From Benincasa hispida (taxonomy: Eukaryota > Streptophyta > Magnoliopsida > Cucurbitales > Cucurbitaceae), in assembly GCF_009727055.1 (NCBI RefSeq), contig NW_024064356.1:471924-535923 (forward strand): a stretch of DNA of 64,000 nucleotides, read 5' to 3'. Positions 25,390-37,232 of this stretch are shown in pieces. The notes under the pieces were generated by a model. The model ran no database searches. It was not told where the DNA came from and saw only the letters and a program-made list of their open reading frames with translations. Every line of letters starts with the position of its first letter. The first letter of the stretch is position 1. The position numbers and the translations under genes are program-made.

Positions 25390-26240
25390 TCTGTGGGGAA
25401 TTCTGTAGGAATAGTCACAGTAGAGAAACTAAATGGCCAGAATTATTTTTCTTGGTCTCAATATGTAAAAATGGTTCTTGAGGGGTGATATAAATTTGGA
25501 TATATTTGACTGGCGAAATACCAAGACTAAACCTTGGGGACCCTCAAGAACGGGTTTGAAAGGGAGAGGTCTCCCTACTCGCTCAATGTTGATTAACAGT
25601 ATGGAACCTTAGATCAGAAGCCCTTGCTTTGCGGTCCAGAAGCTGTATTAAAAAAGACAGAATGCCTCGCGACTGTATACGTTGCGAAAACAAATCCATG
25701 AATGCAAACAAGGGACCATGGACGTGTCCTTGTTCTTCAATAAGTTGTCTTTATTATGGCAAGAGATGGATTTATGTCGGAAAATTGCCTGGAATTGTTC
25801 TTGTGGCGCGGGGTCCAGTATTCGAAGATTGAGGAGACTGATCATGTCTATGACTTCCGTGCTGGGTTGAATTCAAAATTTGATACGGTTCGTCGTAGAA
25901 TACTGGGACAGAGGTCGATACTATCCCTTATGGAGGTTTGCTCTGAAGTTCGATTGGAGGAAGATAGGTCAAGTGCTATGAACAGTTTTGTGGTTACAAC
26001 TGTGGACTCTCTTGCTTTTGGGGTAAAATCATCCGGATTGGAGAATGACAAGCAGAGTGGCAAATCGCCTCTGATTTGCGAGCATTATAAGAAACCATGA
26101 CACACGAAGGATTAGTGCTGGAAATTATATGGTCGACATCTGAATGGCAAACATGCCTTCAAATGACAAATCAAAGTTTGGCCGAGCCCTCGTAAGTGAA
26201 ACTACGGATGATGCCTTTCAGTCTTAAGTGACCAACCCAA
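25390..26240 (+). pseudogene. gag of Copia F, broken
   Basis: The translation opens with EKLNGQNYFSWSQYVKMVLEG, the start of the UBN2-type gag domain. It continues with DHVYDFRAGLNSKFDTVRRRIL and a decayed zinc knuckle (CEHYKKP, then HTKD and CWK), where one Cys is Tyr and Trp codons have become stops. At least six stops or shifts occur. A less AT-rich, Gln-rich stretch (24740-25250) precedes the domain. Confidence 0.75.
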
Positions 26241-26299
26241 GTGACCCAGTACTATTGGAATCAGTACAGTTGCTCAATCAGGTATTACTCAATCTTTTA

Positions 26300-29200
26300 A
26301 TTTTTTTATTGAGGGAAAAGATTCTTGGATACTGGATTCATGAGTGACCGATCATCTGTCTGGTTCATCTAATCGATTCCGTTCGTACTCTCTGTGTGCT
26401 GGAAATGAGAGGATTCAGATTGGAGATGAGTCCTTTGCTCTTGTTGCTGGAAAGGGTCGTTTGTCTCCTTTCTAGGGTTGGTTTTACAAATTGTTCTGCA
26501 TGTGCCTACAGTTTCTTATAATATTTTGTCTATAAGTAAAATAACTAGGAATTTGAACTGTAGAGTTATCTTCTCACATGATGATGTTTCTTTTCAGGAC
26601 TTGAGCTTGGGAACGACAATTGGTACTGTCCGGCATGATAAGGGTCTTTATTACATTTTTGAAGATATTACCTCTAGTAGCTCGTCTAGGACTAGTTTGT
26701 TATTGTCATTTTCAATTTCTAAAAAAGACTATTTGTTATGGCATTTTTGCCTTGGTCATCCGAACTTTTAATATATGAAATATTTATTTTCCTATTTATT
26801 TTCTAGTGCAGACATTTCCTCTTTGTCTTGTGATGTCTGTATACGTACCAAACCGCCTAAAGTTACCTTTTCCTTACAACCCTATAAACCTTTCCAACCT
26901 TTTCATTTGGTTCATAATGATGTTTGGACCCATCGAACATTACTACCTTATCTGGCAAGTGATGATTTGTCACCTTTATTAACGACCACATTCGTCTTAC
27001 ATGAGTGTTTCTTCTTGTTGATAAGTCAAAAGTATCATCTGTTTTCCAACAGTTCTATACTATGGTCGAAACTCAGTTCAATACTAAAATTGCTATCCTT
27101 CAGAGTGATAATGGGCGGGAGTTTGTTAATAACACTCTTCGTGAGTTTTTGAATTCAAAAGGAATTATCCATCAAAACTCGTGTGTCTATACTCCTTAGC
27201 AAAACGAAGTAGCTGAACGGAAAAATCGCCACCTTGTAAAAGTTACTTGATCTGTCATGTTTCCTGCATTCGTTCCCTTGTACCTTTGGGGAGACGCTGT
27301 TCTCACTGCAACTCATTTCATCAATTGTATGCCATCCTGTGTTCTTAAGTTCCAAACACCTTTGGAGTGTTTTCAAGAATTTTTCATGTCTACGCGTCTC
27401 TTTCCAGATATCCCTCTTCGTGTGTTCGGGTGTACTGCCTTTGTTCATAGCCATGACCCTCACCAAACAAAATTTACTCCTCATGCTCAGAAGTGTGTCT
27501 TTGTGGGGTATCCTTTTCACGAGCGGGGCTATAAGTGTTTTCATTCATCCTCAAGGCAGTATTTTGTCACTATGGATGTTACGTTCCTAGAGGATCATCC
27601 CTTTTTTTCCCGTTAGTCCTCTTTAGGGGGAGAACTCTAGCGAAGAGGCTAACTCATCTACCGACTCTATTCCTATAAACTTTGAGCCTACTCCTGATAC
27701 AAACCCTGTCTCTCCTGTGTCTGATTCAGTCCTTCCTATAAAACAAGTACCCCGGATAACATACTACAGGAAGGATCTTATAAAGGAAATAGTGGCTCCT
27801 GTTGCTGCACTGAGAACTGCTCAATAATCAGAACTGGTACCTGCTTAGGTTCAAGCGTCCCCTGTTTCTAATGATGCTCGTGGAAGTAAAAATGAGTGTG
27901 TTGAAGGTGATATAACGGATAGGGGTGGAATTAATGAGATTACTCTTGACAAGGACAAACCTACAAGTTTTAATGAGTCACCAGGAGAAACTCAGGAGAG
28001 TGAGGTCTTGCCACAAATAAGCAAGCATGATCACTACCCTTGTATTAGTGAGGAGTCTGGAAAAACAGGAGATTATAATGCCTCCCTTGATATACCAATT
28101 GCCCTACGGAAAGGGACTAGATCGTGCTAAACATTCCATGCATAGTTTTCTGTCTTACAGTAACTTGTCGTTTGGGTTTAAAGCCTTCACCACCAATTTG
28201 GATACTGTAACAATACCAACCAATGTGCATGTGACCATGGAAGTCCTCGAGTGGAGAGCTGCTGTCATGGAAAAAAATGAAAGCTCTCGAAACAAAAAGA
28301 CATGGGATCTTGTTACTCTTCCCAAGGGTCACAAAATAGTTGGATGCAAATGGATGTTCATTGTCAAGTATAAGTCTGACAGGACTCTTGATATATATTG
28401 TCAAGTATAAGTCTGACAGGACTCTTGATATATACAAGGTCAGACTGGTTGCTAAATGGTTCACTCAGATATATGGGATTGATTACTCAGAGTCTCTCTC
28501 CAGTAGTAAAGTTGAACACAATTCGGGTCCTTCTCCCAGTTGCAATTAACAGAGAATGGACCCTTCATCAACTTGATGTAAAGAATGCTTTCCTGAATGG
28601 TGAGTTAAAAGAAGAGGTCTATATGAGCCCTCCTCCTAGGTTTGAAGCAAAATTTAACAATCGGGTTTGTAAACTTAGGAAGTCCTTATATGGCTTAAAG
28701 CAGTCTCTAAGAGCGTGATTCAACAAATTCACTACCATTGTTAAGTCCCAAAGTTTTGTTCAGGGACATTCTGATCATACTCTACTCACGAAGAGATTCG
28801 AATCAGGGAAGATTGTTGTTCTGATAGTATACGTTGATGATATAGTTTTGTCAAGAGAGGATATAATAGAAATTGACAAATTAAAGCAAAGAATGACAGG
28901 TGAATTCGAGATCAAAGACCTTGGTAGTTTGAGATATTTGCTTGGTATGGAGGTAGCAAGGTTGAAGGATGGAATATCCATTTCTCAACGGAAATATACT
29001 CTGGACCTGTTAAGGGAAACAGGGATGACTGGGTGTAAACTCGTTGATACTCCCGTTGAAGTCAATACTAAACTGGGAGATTTTGTTGAAGGGGTTCCAG
29101 TAAATAAAGAGAGATACTAGCGTCTCGTAGGGAAATTGTTTTACCTATCTCATACTAGATTAGACATATCCTATACTGTTAGCATGGTCAGTCAGCTCAT

Positions 29201-29780
29201 GCAGGCTCCATATGAGAAACATATGGAGGCCGTTACTAGGATTTTGAGGTATTTGAAGTCTACTCCTGAAAAGGGCTTAATATTCAGAAAACATGACAAT
29301 AGATGCATTGAAACTTGTATCGACTTAGATTCGCCAGGATCCGTTACAGATAGAAAATCAACTTCAGGATACTGTATCTTTGTGTGGGGTAATCTTATTA
29401 TTTGGCGAAGTAAGAAACAATGATTGGTTGCTCGAAGTAGTGCTGAGGCAGAATAACAGGGCTATGAGTTCGGGAATATGTGAAGAGATGATTGAAGAAA
29501 GTTTTGTATGATCTTCACCAGGACAGTCATGGTCCCATGAAACTTTATTGTGATAATAAGGCAGCTATTATTATTATCAACAATCCTATGCAACATGATA
29601 GAACCAAACATGCAGAAATTGACAAACACTTTATTAAAGAGAAGCTGGACAGTGACAACATTTGCATTCCCTACCTTCCTTTGAGTCAACAAGTTGTTGA
29701 TGTTCTCACCAAAGGGTTACTAAGAAAGAGCTTCGACATTTGTGTTAGCAAGTTGGGTCTTATTGATATTTATGCCCTCA
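26300..29780 (+). pseudogene. pol of Copia F, broken
   Basis: Domains appear in Copia order. The protease site DSWILDS (about 26325) has its Gly codon changed to a stop. The integrase shows LLWHFCLGHPNF and CDVCIRTKPP (26735-26860) and the SDNGREF catalytic block (about 27100). RT has [12 protein letters not shown] (about 28575), SLYGLKQS (about 28685) and YVDDIVLS (about 28830). RNase H has RKSTSGYCIFVWGN (about 29350) and HAEIDKHFIKEK (about 29610). Many stops and frameshifts, a 37-bp tandem duplication in RT and divergent LTRs show it is inactive. Confidence 0.85.
28361..28434 (+). repeat. exact 37-bp tandem duplication in the RT region of F
   Basis: The 37 bases at 28361-28397 are repeated exactly at 28398-28434. 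The unit starts TTGTCAAGTATAAGTC and ends TTGATATATA. It shifts the RT frame. Confidence 0.95.
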
Positions 29781-29793
29781 ACTTGAGGGGGAG

Positions 29794-30008
29794 TGTTAAA
29801 ATAAGGAGTAGTTGCCCTAAGGGCTTTTTAGTTTTTTTACATGTTCCTACTATTTTTAGGTTTCTACCAAATCTATTTATATTCGAGTCTAGGGTGTTTT
29901 GTAAATGTGACAAAAATTAATAAAATTCTCCTATCGTGATTTTCTCCCTGACCTAGGGTTTTTTCACGTAAATTTGGTATTTATTTTTCTTTTCCTTATT
30001 TTTCAATA
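29794..30008 (+). repeat. 3' LTR of Copia F
   Basis: It starts TGTTAAAATAAGGAGTAG right after the polypurine tract ACTTGAGGGGGAG (29781-29793) and ends TTTCAATA. It aligns along its length with 24405-24620. Confidence 0.8.
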
Positions 30009-30125
30009 ATTACCATTCATCTCTTCTATAGTGTATGTAGGAGTTGCTTGTGCTCCAACTTTGACGAGAATTTCCTTTTCCCACGGAGAGAAAAAACAAT
30101 GCCCTTTTAGCTTTGTCGGACAATA
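30009..30125 (-). pseudogene. LINE ORF2 remnant, part 1 (RT thumb region)
   Basis: On the - strand the translation WEKEILVKVGAQATPTYT matches the conserved segment near the end of plant LINE reverse transcriptases (W-REILIK-VAQAIPTYTM). It joins in order with the RT C-terminal part at 24399-23565, so Copia F split one LINE copy. Confidence 0.7.
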
Positions 30126-31660
30126 AAATATAGAGAACATGCATAATGTACATTAAAAGTTGAAAGTGATGCTATTTGGAACCCTTGGTGCAGTTGGAGA
30201 AAATGTGTAGTTTTCAAAGAGTTGTATGGATGATCTAAAATTTGGGCCAAAAATGAAACATGCACTACCCTTTAGTACTTGAGGTTTTTTTTTTTTTTTT
30301 TTTAATCTTTTGTTTACGTCATATCAAAGTGAAATTACTAATCATTTTGTACACGGATTAGAATCTCGCTTTCTCCTTTGAGTTTAGGTCTTCCATCATT
30401 TATTTTCTCTCACAAAGGATTGAGTTTAGGTTTTTGAGCTTATTTATATTCTCTTGTTCTTGCTAGCTCTCATTTGCTCTTCTCGGTTCTTGGTTGAATG
30501 TTTACTCCTCACTCTATTTTCCTTTGCTCTCGTACTTGCTTTTTGCTTCATAGTAGTGAGAGCCAAGCATGCATGCACAATAAGGTCTTTTTGGTAACTT
30601 TTGCAGATGATAACACAAGTAAAAAGTAAACAGAACTTTTTTAGAAAGCAGGACATGTTTCATTGTGTCCAAAATTTGAGATGACTGCAATCATCTAAAA
30701 TTTTTAAAGAAGAAAAAGAAGAAAGCAAACATGATCTAGCCAACGATTTCATGACCTGACTCGAAACAAATTGGGGAAGTTTCGAGTATTTTTCCCCAAG
30801 ACCAGCGAGACCCGACCCAAAACCTCTCCTACGTGTTGTGTCTTTTGCTCCAAAACTAGCGAGGCCATAGTTCAGCGTCAAGAAGCCCAATCTTCTTTAA
30901 ACAACTTCAAGATTTGTAACGTGCGTGTTCTTTATTTTTAGGAGATCCAAACCCAACCCTTTGTTCATGATTCTTCTCTTTTTTTATCACCTTATTCTTC
31001 AACAAATTTCATCATAAAGTCTGCCTTTTGGTTCAACTTTGAAAATAAGTTATTTTGGAAAAAAAAAAAATATTTAGGAACTACTCAAAACAGTTTTTGA
31101 AGTGTATTTTAAATATTTTTTTTTTTATCACAAGTGTTTAAATAAGAATGACCTTTTTGAATTTTTTTCTTTCTAGTCAATCCAAATAGATCTTTAACCA
31201 ATATTAATTTAAATTTATCCCAATTTACCTTAAAAATTTAGGCTACCCTAACGCTCTTAGAGAGGAAACACAAGGATGGGTGCCTTTATTATGATTCAGT
31301 TTCAAATTTTACTCTTTAACTTTAAAGATTCATTCGTCGCTAGCAATTGATATGTAAAGTGGTGATGATTCTTTACTCTCAAGGATTATACAAAAGCCCC
31401 TCAAATTTTTATGTTTGTGTTTAATAGGTCTATGACTTTTTAAATGTTCGTATCTAATAGGTCTTGATTTTTTTTTTAATTTCATATTTAATAAGTCCTT
31501 GAACTTTAGAAATGTCAAGTCCTGAGCTTTCAATTTTATGTTTAGTAGGTTTTTAGAATTTTCAACATTGTGTCCAATAGATTTGTCAGTTCTAAAAATT
31601 ATTAAACTGGTCAAAATCCTATCAGACACAAAATTGAAAGTCCAATGATTTATTAGATAC
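30126..31660. other. non-coding spacer with repeat fragments
   Basis: No gene is supported. The stretch contains a long T run (30286-30303), a foldback-like repeat at 31018-31195 (TTTTGGTTCAACTTTGAAAA against AGTCAATCCAAATAG) and a diffuse repeat with AATAGGTC and TTTAATAAGTCC motifs that continues beyond the hAT MITE. Confidence 0.55.
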
Positions 31661-32070
31661 TAGGGGTGGAAACGGTTCGATTCGGTTTGGTTGTCAAACC
31701 GAACCGAACCGATTTATTGATTCAAACCGAAACCGAAATCAAACCGCATATATGTGGTTCGGTTCGGTTTCAAATTTGATTTTGGCATTTTTAAAAAATC
31801 CATATTATATTCTTTTTTTAATTAAAAATGGTTCGGTTCGGTTTGGTTTTAAATTCAGTTTTGTTCTTTAAATTAAATGCGGTTCGGTTTTAAATTCGTT
31901 TTTACTCTTTTTTTTTTTAATATATGAATATATATATATATTAGTTAAAAACGGTTTCGGTTCGGTTTCAAATTTGATTTTTGAAAGTGAAACCGAACCG
32001 AACTGAATTTTTTCGGTTTCACTGAGTTTTCGGTTCGGTTCGGTTTTTGCTGTTTGAATGACCACCCCTA
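31661..32070. mobile_element. hAT-type MITE, 410 bp, perfect 8-bp target duplication
   Basis: The ends TAGGGGTGG and CCACCCCTA are exact inverted repeats. They are flanked by TTAGATAC at 31653-31660 and again at 32071-32078. An 8-bp duplication and TAGGGGTG termini are hallmarks of hAT elements. The interior is built from repeated GGTTCGGTTCGGTTT and its complement AAACCGAACCGAA, so it can fold extensively. No transposase is encoded. The unmutated duplication points to a fairly recent insertion. Confidence 0.9.
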
Positions 32071-32221
32071 TTAGATACAAAATTAAAAGTTGTAGAAAGT
32101 TGTAAGGACTTATTTAACAATTTTTTAAAATTAAAAAACGTATTAAATACAAATGAAAGTTTTAAGAATTTATTAAAAACTTTTTTAAAATTCAGTGACT
32201 TATTTGACACAAACTTAATAG

Positions 32222-34321
32222 TGAGGATCTCTTACCAAAGAGTTCTATGAGTATGTTCAGATCGCTCCGATCTCACCGTGACCGAAATAATATTATACAT
32301 TCAAACACTCAGTTATGCAAACTAATAGTCAATTAAAGACATGCTTTGAACAAGAAATTAACGAGGGAGAGAGTTTCCATACCAGTTGAAGACGTTCTTT
32401 AAACTTCGGAACTCAATGCAGCGGAAATCTCCTACCCGATCAACCAATCCCGAACAACGCACGAACACGAACGCCGTGGGGATGATACCACCAGAAAAGA
32501 GTCCCAGGTATTCTCGGAGTGAGAACCCAAAAGCGTGGTCTTTGGTGAATTTGGGTAGAAGAAGGAGAAAGAACAGATCGTGTAGGTGATAAGAAAGTGG
32601 GAGGGAAAAAAGACGCTATCGTATAGCACGATGCTTATCGTCTAGGAGAAACAACATGATCGTGTAGGTTATACTAAACGACGTCTAGGAAATGGTATAT
32701 GATCGTTTAGCAAACTTGGTACACAATACGATCGTTTAGGGAAGCATTCGATCGTGTAGGAAACTAGTGTGCGATCGTTTAGACGCGAGGTGGACAATTG
32801 TTTAGGCGCAAAGCGACTATCGTATAGGCTTTCGATTTACTTAAGCGATCGTTAACGATTTACCAATGCGCGCGTCTATCATTTTCTGGACGACTAATTC
32901 AAAATGAAAACAATTTTCATTTTAATTCATCGGTTACAATAACCGACGTTGCCCACTAACGCACGTCCGAACGTGAAAAATTGGCTTAATTATCATATAA
33001 TTAACCAATTAATTAATAATAAATATAATCAATATTATATTTTTACCCTATGTTTGATATCACACATATGTACTATAGTATTTCTCTCTTACTTTATATA
33101 AATCATATTTATATCTAATTTCCTTCAAAATAATGTATCTCATACATTTAGCCAATTATATCATATATAATTAACCAATCCAATTATATCATTATAATCA
33201 AACTTCCTCTTGTCAATTTGAATATTTCAAATTAACCCAAACACTGTTCTCTCGATTTTATCCAGAGCGGGACCTAATGGACCTGTGGCTCGAAGGTCCC
33301 ACGGTCCGTGAATAGCTGACTAAACTCTTTAGCCACGAGATCCACCATCCGTTAACGGTCAGACATTCTACTAAGGGCCAACAACCGAACTCTTCTTACC
33401 ATAAATATATTTCTATGTCCATTGGATATAACCAATCATGAGTACGATGACCCTTCAGAAATGCTTATAAGTACAGCTGGGCCAAATTACCGTTTTCCCC
33501 CTGTAGTTACATCTCACTCCTTAAGTACCATTGATTCCTTTAATGAACAATACAACATAGTCCAACTATGTATGAACACCTCTTGGGCCAAGAGAAGGTG
33601 TGTGACGCCATATCGTTCAAGTCCTAGAATCAGCCTTTAAAGGAGCTATCTATCTACTTACCCTTGCCTCGGGGAAGGAGTGAATTCCATCTTGTGTAAC
33701 TGAGTTCCTAGCTCCCAAATTAGACAAATCCTAAAAAATGGTAGGTTTGAATCGGCGACCTGGCCACTCGCACCTATACAAATCAAAGAACTGCCCTCAA
33801 TGGCAGTAGTTCCTAACTCACTCAGGATTGAGGTCATGTTACCTACGGTCATCCTAGTGAAGTGAAGTCTTTGTCATGAACGATGTTATATAACGAGACG
33901 TTAACACTTCGTGGTCAGGTCTTATACAACTCTTTGTATAGAACGCCCCCACTCGCATGTCCCCAACACAAATGATCAGGATCAGACCATTTGTGACAAG
34001 TCACAACACTTGTGATCATTTCATAAAGTGGGCCGCATCTATAGCGTTACCAGGATAAGGTTTCCCTCCTATATCCATATACTACAGACCATTTTGGTTA
34101 TCACTCAAGACATTATCCACTTGTATGTCACTATATATATGCTTGAGTCACATATAGATAACTAGGGATTTTATGTTTATTAGTTTGTGGTTAAGCAAAT
34201 AAAACAAGCAACTGAGCAAAAAACAAGATGTGAAGTAAATATCATATATTAATAACACAAGCGTTCGTACAAACTGTTTACAAACTACAGAACTCGAGAC
34301 TTTAGGGCATCAACCCCAACA
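32222..34321 (-). mobile_element. solo LTR of the TGTTGGGG Copia family, 2.1 kb
   Basis: On the - strand it begins TGTTGGGGTTGATGCCC and ends GAGATCCTCA, with TG...CA borders. AATAG flanks it on both sides (32217-32221 and 34322-34326), a perfect 5-bp target duplication. No internal retrotransposon sequence is present, so it is a solo LTR left by recombination between two LTRs. It aligns along its length with the LTR of element B (55332-57354) and shares blocks with the LTRs of A, C and D. Confidence 0.9.
32577..32862. repeat. array of ATCGTNTAG motifs inside the solo LTR
   Basis: About ten copies of a 9-base motif, ATCGTTTAG, ATCGTGTAG, ATCGTATAG and close variants, occur in about 290 bases. 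They are often preceded by CG or GCG so that the palindrome CGATCG forms. Spacing is irregular. The same array type is in the LTR of element B (about 55712-55915). A related, inverted form (CTATACGATAG) occurs in the LTRs of C. Confidence 0.85.
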
Positions 34322-34579
34322 AATAGTTTAGAGAATAATTATTTTAACTTACCTAATAAATCATATCAATTATGCACATTAATTTTTGAACACTAGCTGT
34401 CACATCAGTTTTCATAATTTATCTTAGCAAAAAAAAAAAAAAAAGAATATTTAAAAAAAATTAATTTAAAGAATCTTTTTTCGAACAAGTTTCAATGTTC
34501 AAAAGTAACAATAAAACAATATAGTCAACATAAAGGTTTGTCGTTGGGAATTTGGACAATCATATATAACTATGGATCT
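34322..34579. other. short AT-rich spacer
   Basis: Between the solo LTR and the LTR start of element E I see only AT-rich sequence with an A run at 34429-34444. No coding or regulatory feature is supported. Confidence 0.5.
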
Positions 34580-34715
34580 TATTATAAATATTATAATAAT
34601 AACAGATACCCATTAGTGCCAAAGCTTGATGTCTTATAATAACAAATGATATTCTCCTACTACTTCATGTGTCTTTGAACATATAGACCATATGTGTTAT
34701 GAGTATACATTCTTA
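34580..34715 (+). repeat. left LTR fragment of Copia E
   Basis: The first 136 bases of an LTR homologous to 62141-62276. It is cut at TTA (34713-34715) by the PIF/Harbinger element H. The rest of this LTR is not found to the right of H. Confidence 0.7.
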
Positions 34716-36882
34716 GTGGCTGTTTGAGCCCAAGAGTGAAGTAAGGTGGAGTGACTATAATAGTCTATTCCATGTTTAGGGCTTTAACTATTTTTAGTTG
34801 GAGCTTCAATTTATCCTTAGATTACAACCTTAGGAAAATTGTTCCCAACCCCACGATTAATGCCGTTTAACCATTTGCAACATCTTCTTTCTTCTCCCTC
34901 GTCATTTCTGTCTCATTTCTTGTCCGATCGAATACTATGCACGAATCTGGTTTCGTTCTTCCTTCTCTCTTTACTTCTATGGCTTCAGATCTAGGTTCGG
35001 TACTATTTTCATATCTGGTTTCGCGTTTCTTTATCTTCGTCAGTTCCATCACCGTCGAAACCAGATATTGATCCTTAGATCTATAGATCTAACCCCTAAC
35101 AGATCTATAGATTTACGTTTATGGTGGTTTTCTTCTTGCATGTTTTTCTCTAGACCCTTCACAGATCTATAGATCGTGTTTCCTCCTCTTGCTGCTTCAA
35201 ATGATCTCTCTTGTTGCTCCAAACCTTTGATTCCCTTTTCTGCTTTATTCGATCTTCTCACTCTGTCAAAATAAACCCTAATTTGTTTGGTTGAGGGACG
35301 ATTGTGCCTTGGTGGGGGTGGAGGTTATTGTTTGGAGAGTGGTAAGGTGTGAAGGACAAGATTTGGAGCTTGGTAAGGGGGAAGTCGAAGGTAATCTTCT
35401 TTTTTCTTTTCTCAGCCGATGATGAGGTTTTTTTTTTCCCAATTTGAGCTCAACATTTTGTAAATCATGCTCTGTGTTTGTCCACTGTTGTCCATTATTT
35501 CGTTTCACGTTCATTGTTTTACTTTGAATTATTTTGCTTCGAAATTATGCTTTGAATTTCGTTTCATGTTCATTATTTTGCTATTACCGTCTCTATTTGT
35601 TAATTATTTGTCCAATTTCTAAATTATAAAAAAAAATGGAGAAACATGCATTTGAGCTGCCAGGTATTCTTGGGTTGATTTTATAGGGTATTTGATGGAT
35701 TTGGTAATTTTGATTAGGATATTTAATGAATTTGATGAAATATGGTAATTTTGATTAGGTTATTTTCACTTTGTTGTCTATATGTTATATTCTTCATTAG
35801 CGCATCCCTTGTTTTTAGGATGATTTATTGTATATTGATTGACAGTGGTTGTTAGGTTCTGTTTATTGTATTCATCATTGCATTTTTTTTTTTTCAAATG
35901 GTTTATTGTATACTTATTGACAGTGGTTGTTAGTTACTGTTTATTGGGTAGGTTTTTTGTCAAAATCATTGACTTTTATTTATATGTGCATCTCACATAA
36001 AAAATTCATGGGCCATCAGTTCATACAACTATATATGTGTATCACTTCACTTCAACTTAGACAAAACTCATTCCATCTATTTGCTTAATGCAATTGGTAT
36101 TTCATTTCTCTTATCTCCAACATTTTTTTTTTATTATTTTGTATTTCCATGAACTTTGCATCTTTTTGGATTCTATTGTCTCTATTGTTCGTATCTAATT
36201 TTCAATTCTTCTTCCCTGAATGAAATAATTTACCATTATTTGTCCTTGATTTAAAATCAATTGTTGGTCGTTCTATCTACATTGTTGATTTATCATTTAT
36301 CATTATTCATGATATTATCTGAAATTCAAGTTTCAATGAATGAATTTCATAACTTTGAGGCTGGACCCTATTCCATTCATTTTTTTTGCACTTTATAATT
36401 ATGCTCTCACTTGCCTTTAAGTATAAGGATAAACACATTCCATCTATTTCATAAATGCAAATGGTATGTCTTCTCCCTCTTTATCTATTTTTTTTTTTTT
36501 AATCATGGGCATTGACAAGTGCCTCCTTGTTATAACTTCTTAAGTATAGTACTAATGTTCTTTATTGTAACTTGTTTTAGGGTTGGTCTTATTACGAATC
36601 AACCGAATCAAACACTATTTACCAACTTTCTCTTGCTAAGGTGATAACTATCTGTCTTTATTATGGTTTATGTAATCTTTTTCGGGGTTTAGGTTACACA
36701 TTTTTCTTTATCTTACTTTTATTTGTTGTTAATCATTACTTTTTGTGTACTCTTGTCAGGGTGGACTATTAGCATACTCGAGCATTGCATGAGGTTCGTT
36801 AACATGAATCTATAATAATTTGGATGAATATTCATAGATTCTTAATTATAGCTGTTTATATGATGGAAATTGTAATATATGT

Positions 36883-36996
36883 AGCCAACAAGAGCGTAGC
36901 TCAACTAGCATAGTGTTCATACTATCAACCTCATGGTTTGGGGTTTGATTCCCCCACCCCACACCTAAATTACAATACCTTTCAAAAAAAAAAAAA
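36883..36996 (+). mobile_element. tRNA-derived SINE with perfect 11-bp target duplication
   Basis: The 114-bp unit has an A box (TAGCTCAACTAGC), a B box region (GGTTTGGGGTTTGATTCC), a short tRNA-unrelated part and a poly(A) tail of about 13 bases. GTAATATATGT flanks it at 36872-36882 and 36997-37007. It is the same type as the antisense copy in the MGL intron. It is not a tRNA gene: no cloverleaf with a proper acceptor stem forms, and the tail is polyadenine. Confidence 0.9.
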
Positions 36997-37232
36997 GTAA
37001 TATATGTTTGTTTCGTATTTATAGCTGTTTGGAAGAATTATAGCTGCTCGGATGAATATGTTTGGATGAATAATATTACTTTATACTTGTTGCTATGTTT
37101 GGATGATTGACTATAATAAAGAAAGTTTTTTTTTAAAGAAAATAATGTTTTTGAAAATTAAGCATGTGGACACTACTTTCACTTCCAAATTTCTTTCTTT
37201 ATTATCTACCTTTCACCACTGATTAAAAAATC

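Larger units (their letters stand above)
24405..30008 (+). mobile_element. Copia retrotransposon F, degenerate
   Basis: The element has two recognisable LTRs (24405-24620 and 29794-30008), a primer-binding site at 24621, gag and pol in Copia order (gag, protease, integrase, RT, RNase H) and a polypurine tract (GAGGGGGAG) before the 3' LTR. The flanks GTTAC (24400-24404) and ATTAC (30009-30013) look like a 5-bp target duplication with one change. It sits inside a LINE remnant. The LTRs differ at many positions and the coding part is full of stops, so the insertion is old. Confidence 0.85.

Noticed and set aside
32386..32589. 67-codon frame in the solo LTR
   Set aside because: LTR sequence; the homologous B LTR does not keep the frame.
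34860..35514. Several antisense frames in the Harbinger 5' region
   Set aside because: Charged, low-complexity translations of CT-rich DNA without domains.
36883..36996. Possible tRNA gene
   Set aside because: A and B boxes are present, but an 11-bp target duplication and poly(A) tail show a SINE, and no complete cloverleaf is seen.
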